Shown here: positions 1 to 5,388 of the stretch, piece by piece
How positions within the stretch are numbered: position 1 is the stretch's first letter
Layout of the letters: the number at the start of each line of letters is the position of its first letter
Origin: Hyphomicrobiales bacterium
Lineage (GTDB): Bacteria; Pseudomonadota; Alphaproteobacteria; Rhizobiales; Xanthobacteraceae
Assembly: GCA_003164375.1 (NCBI GenBank)
Contig: PLTE01000420.1
Span: 1 to 5,926, forward strand
DNA: 5,926 nucleotides
Direction of reading: 5' to 3'
Notes under the pieces: model-generated
What the model was told of the DNA's origin: nothing
Databases searched by the model: none
The model's input: the letters and a program-made list of their open reading frames with translations, nothing else
Made by a program: the position numbers and the translations under genes

Positions 1-154
1 GGGGGACCGCGCACTTGCGCGGTGGAGGGGGCGCGGGGCTCAACGAGCATGAGGCGCTTCAAGGAAGTACCGGAGGCGACGTTTCCATTACCTTGCGACG
101 GCAACGAAGCTCCGAGTCAGTCGCCCCGCCCACCGCGCAAGTGCGCGGTCCCCC
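1..154. repeat. Paired palindromic intergenic repeat (BIME-like), 25-bp inverted repeat
   Basis: Positions 1-25 and 130-154 are perfect reverse complements over 25 bp, separated by 104 bp. Each copy is itself a palindrome built on ACCGCGCA-CT-TGCGCGGT, so each can fold alone or pair with the other. This arrangement resembles two REP-type elements in opposite orientation, which are common between genes in Bradyrhizobium-like genomes. The left copy touches the window edge and may extend further, because C155 would pair with a base before position 1. I see no coding sequence in the spacer 26-129. A small MITE with these arms as terminal repeats is an alternative, but no target-site duplication can be checked here. 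Confidence 0.7.
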
Positions 155-155
155 C

Positions 156-172
156 TCCCCGCTATCGCGGGG
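156..172. repeat. GC-rich stem-loop
   Basis: CCCCGC (157-162) and GCGGGG (167-172) form a perfect 6-bp stem with the loop TATC. It directly follows the right arm of the 25-bp inverted repeat, so it is probably part of the same intergenic repeat block. No T tract follows on either strand, so it is not a convincing intrinsic terminator. Confidence 0.5.
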
Positions 173-208
173 CGGGATGACGCGCCCTCACTCGCCAACC
201 ATTTCCTT

Positions 209-240
209 TTGCCGAATCCGGCCGACACGGCCGATACTAT
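209..240 (+). promoter_or_regulatory. Possible promoter of the antiporter gene
   Basis: TTGCCG (209-214) and GATACT (233-238) each match four of six bases of the housekeeping -35 and -10 hexamers, with an 18-bp spacer. The spacer holds an inverted repeat, CGGCCG-ACA-CGGCCG (219-233), that could be an operator or chance GC-rich symmetry. A start near 245 would exclude the GTG at 241 and leave a leader of about 17 nt before the ATG at 262. This is a weak, sequence-only call. Confidence 0.25.
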
Positions 241-261
241 GTGCTGACCGGACACCGCCCC

Positions 262-1872
262 ATGACCACGACGATCGAAACCATCCTCCTGCTCCTCGCC
301 GTGCTGGTGATCGTCGCCGTGGTGGCGCGGCGGCTCGATATTGCGCCTTCGATCCTCCTCGTCGTCGCCGGCATCGCGCTGGCGCTCACGCCCGGACTGC
401 CGCGCATTGAACTCGCACCCGAACTGGTGCTGCTCGGCATCCTGCCGCCGCTGATCTATTCCGCCGGCGTCGCCATGAGCTGGCGCGAATTCCGTTTCAA
501 TCTGCGGCCGATCGCGCTGTTCGCCTTCGGCTGCGTGGTGTTCACCACCTGCGCGGTGGCGGCCGCCGCGCATTGGCTGCTCGGCATGCCGCTGGCTATC
601 GGCTTTGTGCTCGGCGCCATCGTGGCGCCGCCCGACGCGGTGGCGCCGCTCGCCATCGTGCGGCGTCTCGGCGTGCCGCGCCGGCTCGTCGTCATCCTTG
701 AAGGCGAAGGTCTCGCCAATGATGCAACCGCGCTGGTGCTTTACCGCTTTGCCGTCGTCGCGGCGTCGACCGGGCTGTTTTCGCTGGACAAGGCGGCTGC
801 CGACTTTGCGCTGATCGTGGTCGGCGAGATCGCCTTCGGCATCGCCGTCGGCTGGGCAAGCTTGCGGCTGCGCCGCTGGGCGGGCGATCCGCGCGTCGAA
901 ATCACGCTGTCGCTGATGACGCCCTATGCGGCCTATCTGCTGCCGCAGCATCTGGGCGGATCGGGCGTTTTGGCGACGGTGGCGGCGGGCCTGTTCGTCA
1001 GTTGGAACGGGCCCTTGCTCATTCCGGCGGCGACCCGGCTGCAGGGCATCTTCTTCTGGGACCTGGTGGTTTATCTGCTCGAAGGCTTCGTCTTCCTGGT
1101 CACCGGCATGCAGACACGAACTTTGTTCATTCGCATGCATGAGATCCCGTGGCAGCACGTCGCTTACGCGATCTTGCTGACCGTGGCGGTGGTGATCGCG
1201 ACGCGCTTCATCTGGGTCTTTCCGGCGGCGCTCCTGCCGCGCTGGCTGAACCGGTCGCTGGCGCGCCGCGATCCGCTGCCGCCCTGGCCGTGGCTGTTCT
1301 TCCTGGGCTTTGTCGGCGTCCGCGGCGTCGTCTCGCTGGCGGCAGCTTTGGCCATTCCGTTTTTCACCGCAGCCGGTGAGGCGTTTCCCGATCGCGATCT
1401 GATTTTATTCGTCACCTTCGGCGTCATCGTCATCACGCTGATCGGGCAGGGCTTGCTGCTGCCGAGTCTGGTGCGCTGGCTCGGCCTGGCGCAACACGCC
1501 GCCGACGAACAGCAACGCGAGCACGAGGCTGAGCTCGCCGCGCGTTCGGGAGCCTTGAAAGTGGCGTATCGCCGCTTGGAGCAGTTCGCGGCAGACGGCC
1601 GGGTTTCGCCCAAGGCGCTGAAAGTCCTGCGCGCGCGCCACGACTATCGCGCCGGCCGGCTACCGCAAACATCGCCGGACGGCATCGACGTCACGGCGGT
1701 GGCCGCGGATGTGCGGATCGAACTGATCGCGGCGGAACGCGAATATATTTACAGCCTGCTGCAAGCCGGCCAAATCACCGATGAAGCGCGCCGGCGCATC
1801 GAGCGCGAGCTTGACCTCGAGGAAGCGGGCGTCGCATTCAAGCAAGAAGGCGGCGGGGAGCCGCCGCTATAG
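262..1872 (+). CDS. CPA1-family Na+/H+ antiporter (NhaP/NHE type)
   Basis: This 536-residue inner-membrane protein should exchange cytoplasmic Na+ (or K+) for protons, supporting pH and salt homeostasis. About twelve hydrophobic segments fill residues 1-410. Family hallmarks are LPPLIY (61-66), the ion-site segment with P123-P124-D125, the EGEGLAND motif ending in N153-D154 (the 'ND' pair typical of electroneutral CPA1 exchangers), and GVRGVVSLA with R354. Residues about 411-536 form a charged, helix-rich cytoplasmic tail that may be regulatory. Length and layout match bacterial CPA1 antiporters. The ATG at 262 is preferred because the hydrophobic helix begins just after it and a weak GGAC (250-253) lies 8 nt upstream. 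An in-frame GTG at 241 would add seven residues. Ion preference cannot be read from sequence. The next gene begins 52 bp downstream on the same strand, so co-transcription is possible. Confidence 0.93.
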   Translation: MTTTIETILLLLAVLVIVAVVARRLDIAPSILLVVAGIALALTPGLPRIELAPELVLLGILPPLIYSAGVAMSWREFRFNLRPIALFAFGCVVFTTCAVAAAAHWLLGMPLAIGFVLGAIVAPPDAVAPLAIVRRLGVPRRLVVILEGEGLANDATALVLYRFAVVAASTGLFSLDKAAADFALIVVGEIAFGIAVGWASLRLRRWAGDPRVEITLSLMTPYAAYLLPQHLGGSGVLATVAAGLFVSWNGPLLIPAATRLQGIFFWDLVVYLLEGFVFLVTGMQTRTLFIRMHEIPWQHVAYAILLTVAVVIATRFIWVFPAALLPRWLNRSLARRDPLPPWPWLFFLGFVGVRGVVSLAAALAIPFFTAAGEAFPDRDLILFVTFGVIVITLIGQGLLLPSLVRWLGLAQHAADEQQREHEAELAARSGALKVAYRRLEQFAADGRVSPKALKVLRARHDYRAGRLPQTSPDGIDVTAVAADVRIELIAAEREYIYSLLQAGQITDEARRRIERELDLEEAGVAFKQEGGGEPPL

Positions 1873-1911
1873 TGGATTGATTTGATCTTCGTATCCAGTG
1901 AGCCAAACACC

Positions 1912-1916
1912 AAAGG
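1912..1916 (+). promoter_or_regulatory. Ribosome binding site deciding the DUF4188 start
   Basis: AAAGG lies 8 nt before the ATG at 1925. It supports that codon over the in-frame GTG at 1898, which has no purine-rich site before it. Confidence 0.5.
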
Positions 1917-1924
1917 CCCGCGCC

Positions 1925-2398
1925 ATGCCCGAACTGTTCGCCGATCGCTACACCGCACGCCTCGACAGGCCGGTCGTGCTGTTTCTGATCGGCATGCGCT
2001 TCAACAGACTGTTGGCGCTGCGGCAATGGCTTCCGGTGGCGGCCGCCATGCCGCGCATGCTGGCGGAGCTATCGAAAAAGCCGGACGCGGGATTATTGTT
2101 CCACCGTACCTATCTGTCCGGCCGGGTGATTCTGGTGCAGCAATATTGGCAGAGCTTCGACCAGCTGCTCGCTTACGCCCATGACAAGTCGGGTGAGCAT
2201 TTCCCGGCTTGGGCCGCGTTCAACCGCGCCGTCGGCACCGACGGCTCGGTCGGCATCTGGCACGAGACCTATCTGGTCGAGCCGGGCAAGAGCGAATGCA
2301 TCTATACCAACATGCCGCGCTTCGGCTTGGCGGCAGCCGCGGCGCATGTCAAAGCCGAGGGCCGGCTCGCCAATGCGAAAGACCGGATGAGTGCATGA
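1925..2398 (+). CDS. DUF4188 family protein (monooxygenase Af470-like fold)
   Basis: This 157-residue soluble protein resembles the DUF4188 family, which Pfam links to the fungal Af470 monooxygenase domain and the dimeric alpha/beta-barrel fold. Conserved-looking stretches are FLIGMRFNR (20-28), VQQYWQSFDQLLAYAHD (71-87), the FPAW region (93-96), GIWHETYLV (110-118, with H113), and CIYTNMPRFGLA (125-136). There is no signal peptide or membrane segment. Its substrate and even its catalytic activity are unknown, because the family is named from fold and similarity. The start at ATG 1925 is chosen from the upstream AAAGG; a GTG at 1898 would give 166 residues. The stop codon (2396-2398) is one base from the next gene's ATG at 2400, so the two are probably translationally coupled. 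The family call is from memory of its motifs. Confidence 0.8.
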   Translation: MPELFADRYTARLDRPVVLFLIGMRFNRLLALRQWLPVAAAMPRMLAELSKKPDAGLLFHRTYLSGRVILVQQYWQSFDQLLAYAHDKSGEHFPAWAAFNRAVGTDGSVGIWHETYLVEPGKSECIYTNMPRFGLAAAAAHVKAEGRLANAKDRMSA

Positions 2399-2399
2399 G

Positions 2400-2861
2400 A
2401 TGACGAAGAGCAAAATGACAAAAATCTATCTGGCGGGCCCGCTGTTTTCGATCGCCGAACAGCACTTCAACTCCGACCTGGCGCTGTTTCTAAAAAGCGA
2501 AGGCTTCGACGTGTGGCTGCCGCAAGACCACGAGCCGCGCCGCAACACCGCGAAGGCTATTTTTCAGATGGACGTGAAAGGGCTCGATTGGGCCGACATG
2601 GTCGTCGCCTGCATGGACGGCCCCGATCCCGACAGCGGCACCGCCTGGGAGTGCGGCTACGCCTACGCCAAGGGCAAGCCGGTCGTGTGCTACCGGACGG
2701 ATTTCCGCGTGTCCGGCGACACCAAAGGCGCGCCCTATAATCTGATGCTCAGCGAGAGCGCGACGGCGCGGTTCGAGGTTCCGTTTCGCACCGGCATCGC
2801 CGAATTCCATAAGCGCATGCTGGCGCATATCCGCAAAGCGTTGCGGGCGAGGAATGTGTAG
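2400..2861 (+). CDS. Nucleoside 2-deoxyribosyltransferase family protein
   Basis: The 153-residue product belongs to the NDT family (Pfam PF05014). Members cleave or transfer the N-glycosidic bond of 2'-deoxynucleosides, or hydrolyse deoxynucleoside 5'-monophosphates as in DNPH1/Rcl, in cytoplasmic nucleotide salvage or clean-up. Signatures are IYLAGPLF (9-16) for sugar binding, DVWLPQ (37-42), and the active-site block about 73-103 with DSGTAWECGYA (78-88). In that block E84 aligns with the catalytic nucleophile glutamate, and KGKPVVCYRTDFR follows. Length matches the family (about 140-160). ATG 2400 is preceded by GGATGAG (2385-2391) and sits directly after the upstream stop. A second ATG at 2415 (148 residues) starts closer to the conserved strand and is almost equally plausible. 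Whether this one is a transferase or a hydrolase cannot be told from sequence. Confidence 0.88.
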   Translation: MTKSKMTKIYLAGPLFSIAEQHFNSDLALFLKSEGFDVWLPQDHEPRRNTAKAIFQMDVKGLDWADMVVACMDGPDPDSGTAWECGYAYAKGKPVVCYRTDFRVSGDTKGAPYNLMLSESATARFEVPFRTGIAEFHKRMLAHIRKALRARNV

Positions 2862-2887
2862 CCCGCATGACGCTTCGTTCGATGCGG
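2831..2887. terminator. Stem-loops between convergent genes, weak terminator candidate
   Basis: CCGCAA-AGCG-TTGCGG (2831-2846) is a perfect 6-bp hairpin inside the 3' end of the transferase gene. A second stem, CCGCAT (2863-2868) with ATGCGG (2882-2887), lies in the 43-bp gap between the convergent stop codons. Neither is followed by a run of T on either strand, so factor-independent termination is doubtful. They may instead act as 3'-end stabilisers. Confidence 0.25.
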
Positions 2888-2904
2888 ACGATTTGCTCCT
2901 CCCG

Positions 2905-4083
2905 TCATATGGTCAAGATCGGCATCGGCGCTTCGAAGCCGCGCAACAGGTGTTCGCCGAGCGGGCGCCACGGCGCCGAAGCTGCGGCGGCGAACGGCGC
3001 GGTGGCGAGAAGCGGCGAACCGAGCAGTTTGGTCAGGTCCTGCACCCGCACCACCACATTGACCGCGGGTCCCACCAGCGTGAACTGCAAGCGCTCCGGC
3101 ACGCCGACATTGCCGTAGATGACTTCGCCCAGATGCAGCGCAATGCCGAACTCGATCGCCTGGCCGGCCGCGACCTGAGGCGCCGCGCCGAGCCGCCGGC
3201 GCGCGTCATTTGCCGCCGCGAGCGCCCGGCCGCAGGTTTCTTGCGGCGTGCCCTCGACGCGGAACAGGCCGAGCACTGCGTCGCCGATCAGCGAGACGAC
3301 TTCACCGCCATGGTCGAGCACGGCGGCCGCCGTCATCTCGAAATAACGGCCCAGCAGCGCAAGAAAATCGTCGGCCGGCAGGCGGTCGGCAAGTTCGGTA
3401 GAGCGGCGCAGATCGCTGTACCACAGCGCCGCGGTGATCTTCTCGCCGTCGCCGCGGCGGATCGAGCCGTTGAGCACCGCTTCGCCGGCGCGTTTGCCCA
3501 GATAGGCATCGGCAACGTTCTGCGTGACGCTATGCTCGATCTTGGCCTTCAGCGCGATGCCGAGCTCGCGGCTGATGCGTTGCAGCTGCGCGATCTCGCC
3601 GTCGGTGAAGCCCGAGGCGCGGTCGGCGAGCCAGGAGCAGATGATGCCGTTCTGGCCGGCGCGGCCGAAGCTGACCGTGAACAGGAGATAATCGGTTCCG
3701 CCCAAAGCGCGGAACTCCTCAAGCAGCGGAAAATCGACCAACGCCGTCTCGCCCGTCAGCCGGCGCCGCAGCACCGGCAGGCGATGCGCCAGGGCATGGC
3801 TGATCGGGCTCTTCAAAAACTCCGCATCGTTGGTTTGTTCGGGACGGAACAGGTCGATCACGACGCCCGCTTCCGGGTTCCAGCTCATGGCGCTGACGTC
3901 GTAAAGCGGATGCAGCACGCGGTAGCCGACCCGCCCGCGCAGGATCGGCATGCCAACGCCGCGCAGCCGCTGGCACAGCTCGCCATACAGCGCCGCCGGC
4001 TCGGCTTCGAGCAGCGCCTCGTCGGCGAGCCACGCCACGATGGTGTCGCCGAGCACCGTCGACGCTGTCGTCTGATTATCCAT
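2905..4083 (-). CDS. Class III adenylate/guanylate cyclase
   Basis: This 392-residue protein should make cAMP (or cGMP) from the nucleoside triphosphate. Residues about 1-180 form an N-terminal sensory-like region without recognisable membrane helices, resembling that of other rhizobial cyclases. A linker (about 181-215) leads to the catalytic domain (about 216-392). Visible catalytic features are metal aspartates D224 in LWYSDLRRST and D268 in LIGDAVLGLF, GIALHLGEVIYGNVG (313-327), and the transition-state pair N342 and R346 in GPAVNVVVR. The base-selecting lysine normally found in KFIGD is S264 here, and the second selector position is T335, so specificity or activity may be altered. The start is set at the ATG at 4083. 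Reading on to 4203 would add 40 residues encoded by intergenic palindromes, which is implausible. No strong Shine-Dalgarno is seen. It converges on the transferase gene and lies downstream, on the same strand, of the eRF1-like gene. Confidence 0.88.
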   Translation of the reverse strand: MDNQTTASTVLGDTIVAWLADEALLEAEPAALYGELCQRLRGVGMPILRGRVGYRVLHPLYDVSAMSWNPEAGVVIDLFRPEQTNDAEFLKSPISHALAHRLPVLRRRLTGETALVDFPLLEEFRALGGTDYLLFTVSFGRAGQNGIICSWLADRASGFTDGEIAQLQRISRELGIALKAKIEHSVTQNVADAYLGKRAGEAVLNGSIRRGDGEKITAALWYSDLRRSTELADRLPADDFLALLGRYFEMTAAAVLDHGGEVVSLIGDAVLGLFRVEGTPQETCGRALAAANDARRRLGAAPQVAAGQAIEFGIALHLGEVIYGNVGVPERLQFTLVGPAVNVVVRVQDLTKLLGSPLLATAPFAAAASAPWRPLGEHLLRGFEAPMPILTI

Positions 4084-4097
4084 GCGCGGCGATCTTA

Positions 4098-4146
4098 GAG
4101 CATGATTCCGAAAAGTGGCTACCGGTTTTCGGAAAAGATCATGCTC
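4098..4146. repeat. Hyphomicrobiales interspersed palindromic repeat
   Basis: Arms GAGCATGAT (4098-4106) and ATCATGCTC (4138-4146) pair perfectly, followed inward by TCCGAAAA (4107-4114) with TTTTCGGA (4126-4133). An unpaired AAAG (4134-4137) bulges on one side and the loop is about 11 nt. I recognise this as a dispersed intergenic element abundant in Bradyrhizobium-type genomes. It begins only 15 bp upstream of the cyclase start codon, so it would sit in that gene's promoter or leader. Confidence 0.85.
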
Positions 4147-4157
4147 AATACAAAGAG

Positions 4158-4204
4158 CTTGAGCCCTATCGGTTCTGATTTGATCGGAACCGATAAGGCT
4201 CAAG
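4158..4204 (-). terminator. Second large palindrome, possible terminator after the eRF1-like gene
   Basis: An 18-bp stem with one mismatch is formed by CTTGAGCCCTATCGGTTC (4158-4175) and GAACCGATAAGGCTCAAG (4187-4204), with an 11-nt loop. On the minus strand it lies 26 bp after the stop of the eRF1-like gene and is followed by the T-rich CTCTTTGTATT. It could therefore terminate that transcript or attenuate read-through into the cyclase. It also looks like another dispersed Hyphomicrobiales repeat, so both readings may hold. Confidence 0.55.
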
Positions 4205-4230
4205 CGCGCAGGATGGGACGAATGAAACGC

Positions 4231-4632
4231 TTAAGCCCGCTGCGGCAGCATCCGATCCTCGGCCTCGAAATAATGCCGGGCATGGGCGACGAGCTGCGGG
4301 TCGCTCGGATGATCGACGGTTTCGACGCCGGCGACGATCTTCATCAGTCGCGGCGCGTGCTGGTCGATGTGCTTGACCAGCGCGTTTTTGGCATTGCCGG
4401 GCCCGGTAATCAGAACCGTGCCGCAGTCGGTGATCGCTCCGACGATGGCTTGCAGGAAGTTGCGATCCTCCGCGGCGTGCCCGCTGCCCAACGCGTTCGC
4501 CTTATGGTGAATGTGCCGCGTCGGATGATCCGGGTGCAACACCAGCCGTTCGACGTCGGTCGGACCGAAGTGGAATATGCGGGCTTCATGGTGATCGATC
4601 CAAATGACCGCATGAAAGTGATGGATCGTCAT
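4231..4632 (-). CDS. eRF1-like 'translational machinery' protein
   Basis: The 133-residue product resembles a family annotated in Bradyrhizobium as 'translational machinery protein', related to the middle domain of archaeal/eukaryotic release factor eRF1 and Pelota. It opens with a strand-rich, histidine-rich segment (HAVIWIDHHEARIFHF, 7-22), then HPDHPTRHIHHKA (33-45). The most telling part is VLITGPGNAKNALVKHI (73-89), which matches the strand-turn-helix GPG-x-K signature of eRF1-like domains. ETVDHPSDPQLVAHAR (104-119) closes the domain. The peptide-releasing GGQ loop of true release factors is absent, so a role in ribosome rescue, hibernation or RNA binding is only inferred. ATG 4632 is chosen because AGGA (4642-4645) lies 9 nt upstream; an open frame to 4740 lacks family features. 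It follows the 89-residue gene by 52 bp on the same strand, probably in one transcript. Confidence 0.82.
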   Translation of the reverse strand: MTIHHFHAVIWIDHHEARIFHFGPTDVERLVLHPDHPTRHIHHKANALGSGHAAEDRNFLQAIVGAITDCGTVLITGPGNAKNALVKHIDQHAPRLMKIVAGVETVDHPSDPQLVAHARHYFEAEDRMLPQRA

Positions 4633-4641
4633 GGCATATAG

Positions 4642-4645
4642 TCCT
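4642..4645 (-). promoter_or_regulatory. Ribosome binding site of the eRF1-like gene
   Basis: On the minus strand AAAAGGA precedes the ATG at 4632, with 9 nt between AGGA and the start codon. This site fixes the start and rules out the longer frame beginning at 4740. Confidence 0.65.
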
Positions 4646-4684
4646 TTTGACACGTCCGCAGGCGCTGATGAGCACGAAAATTCT

Positions 4685-4954
4685 TCAGGACGCCGCGGTA
4701 GGTACTTCCACCATGGTGTGGCTATTATCGACGCCGTCATACACCGCGACCTGAACGATCGGATGAGCAGTCTTAATCGCCAGCGCCGCCGAATGCGCCG
4801 CTTCGGACGTCTGGTAGGAACCCTTGGTTTGCCGGTCGACCTGGAGCAAAAAGCGGCCGCGCTCCGGTCGCTTGCGCTGTGAGACGACTTCGTTGAGTTC
4901 CGTTTCTTTTTCGGAATCGTCTTTTACGGGCATTTTGATTTGGCGCGGGGCCAT
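4685..4954 (-). CDS. Conserved small protein, function unknown
   Basis: The product has 89 residues and no assigned function that I know. Residues 1-33 are charged and probably flexible (rich in K, E and R). Residues about 34-86 look like a compact strand-strand-helix-strand-strand domain: RFLLQVDRQTKGSYQT, then an alanine-rich helix SEAAHSAALAIKTAH, then VQVAVYDG and a final strand ending MVEVP. I recall similar proteins in Bradyrhizobium and relatives. A strong Shine-Dalgarno AGGAG (4961-4965) lies 6 nt before the ATG. It is the first gene of a likely two-gene transcript with the eRF1-like gene, and the FixK/FNR-type box lies 168 bp upstream of its start. The pairing suggests a shared role in translation or stress, which is inference only. 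Confidence 0.8.
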   Translation of the reverse strand: MAPRQIKMPVKDDSEKETELNEVVSQRKRPERGRFLLQVDRQTKGSYQTSEAAHSAALAIKTAHPIVQVAVYDGVDNSHTMVEVPTAAS

Positions 4955-4973
4955 TCGGTACTCCTATGTGGGG

Positions 4974-4993
4974 GACACCCAATGTAAGGTGTC
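4974..4993. repeat. Small inverted repeat in the 5' leader of the 89-residue gene
   Basis: GACACC (4974-4979) and GGTGTC (4988-4993) form a 6-bp stem with an 8-nt loop. It lies 8 bp upstream of the AGGAG ribosome binding site on the minus strand. It could be a leader hairpin or an operator half-site pair; nothing else supports either. Confidence 0.25.
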
Positions 4994-5051
4994 TGGGCAT
5001 CGAGCGCCAGCAAGATTACGCTAAATCCGGCCACGGCAGCGAGGTTCCGCT

Positions 5052-5090
5052 GTGCCGAAGGAACGAACGCGAGGCGATTGGGTTCGGCAC
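5052..5090. repeat. 8-bp inverted repeat in the divergent intergenic region
   Basis: GTGCCGAA (5052-5059) and TTCGGCAC (5083-5090) are perfect inverted copies separated by 23 bp. They lie between the FixK-type box and the minus-strand pair, near where a transcript driven leftward by that box would begin (about 5087). It might be an operator or an RNA stem in the leader. Confidence 0.3.
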
Positions 5091-5121
5091 GATGTCATGT
5101 TCCGAACTCTGACGATGTGAA

Positions 5122-5135
5122 TTGATCTGAATCAA
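5122..5135. promoter_or_regulatory. FixK/FNR-type binding site
   Basis: TTGATCTGAATCAA is a perfect match to the FNR/FixK consensus TTGAT-N4-ATCAA, and the symmetry extends one more base on each side (ATTGAT-CTGA-ATCAAT, 5121-5136). In rhizobia such sites are bound by FixK-type CRP/FNR regulators under low oxygen. The centre (5128.5) is 41.5 nt from the A of the plus-strand ATG at 5170, the standard activator distance if transcription starts there. It also lies 174 bp from the minus-strand start at 4954 and could serve both directions. The match is direct; the regulator and oxygen response are inferred from family knowledge. Confidence 0.75.
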
Positions 5136-5169
5136 TACAGTCCGCGCGTTGCAAGGCTAATTGCGCGGT

Positions 5170-5379
5170 ATGACGCTTCATCGGCTTCCTGAAAAATGGA
5201 CGCCTGTTTCAATTACGCCGCCCGACAGCGATCTTGCAGTCTGCGTAATCGATGAACAGGGAGTCCACGCGCTGCTATTTCCATGCCGGAGGAATGAATC
5301 CGACTGGGCCGACGCTTCAACCAGAAAGCGGATCGATATCGCGCCGACACATTGGCGTATTTGGACGGAAAATCAGTAG
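5170..5379 (+). CDS. Conserved hypothetical protein, 69 residues
   Basis: This is a small soluble protein without signal peptide or membrane helix. It begins MTLHRLPEKWTPVSITPPDS, has a central strand pair (LAVCVIDEQGVHALLFPC, 22-39) and ends with KRIDIAPTHWRIW (53-65). The tryptophan positions and the closing THW motif loosely recall DUF551-type phage and bacterial small proteins, but I do not claim membership. I recall similar proteins in Bradyrhizobium. ATG 5170 is preferred. An in-frame TTG at 5161 would have AAGG (5153-5156) 4 nt upstream, whereas for the ATG that site is 13 nt away. If the FixK-type box acts at the usual distance, the mRNA would start at or next to the ATG, making it leaderless. 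It is divergent from the minus-strand eRF1-like unit. Confidence 0.72.
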   Translation: MTLHRLPEKWTPVSITPPDSDLAVCVIDEQGVHALLFPCRRNESDWADASTRKRIDIAPTHWRIWTENQ

Positions 5380-5388
5380 ATTGACGGT

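Noticed and set aside
88..1158. A 356-codon minus-strand open frame opposite the antiporter
   Set aside because: Its translation is a low-complexity Arg/Gln/His/Asp mixture typical of the antisense frame of GC-rich genes, while the plus strand encodes a clear antiporter.
2854..4098. A 414-codon plus-strand open frame opposite the cyclase
   Set aside because: The composition (R, A, Q, D, H rich) is that of an antisense shadow, and the minus strand carries recognisable cyclase motifs.
4084..4203. A 40-residue N-terminal extension of the cyclase
   Set aside because: These codons fall in two dispersed intergenic palindromes, so the open frame is accidental; the ATG at 4083 is the natural start.
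4633..4740. Longer N-terminus for the eRF1-like protein
   Set aside because: It would overlap the 89-residue gene and bypass the well-placed AGGA site before the ATG at 4632.
5061..5086. GGAAC followed by GTTC as an EcfG-type general stress promoter
   Set aside because: The expected CGTT at 16-17 nt is absent; only a partial match is present.
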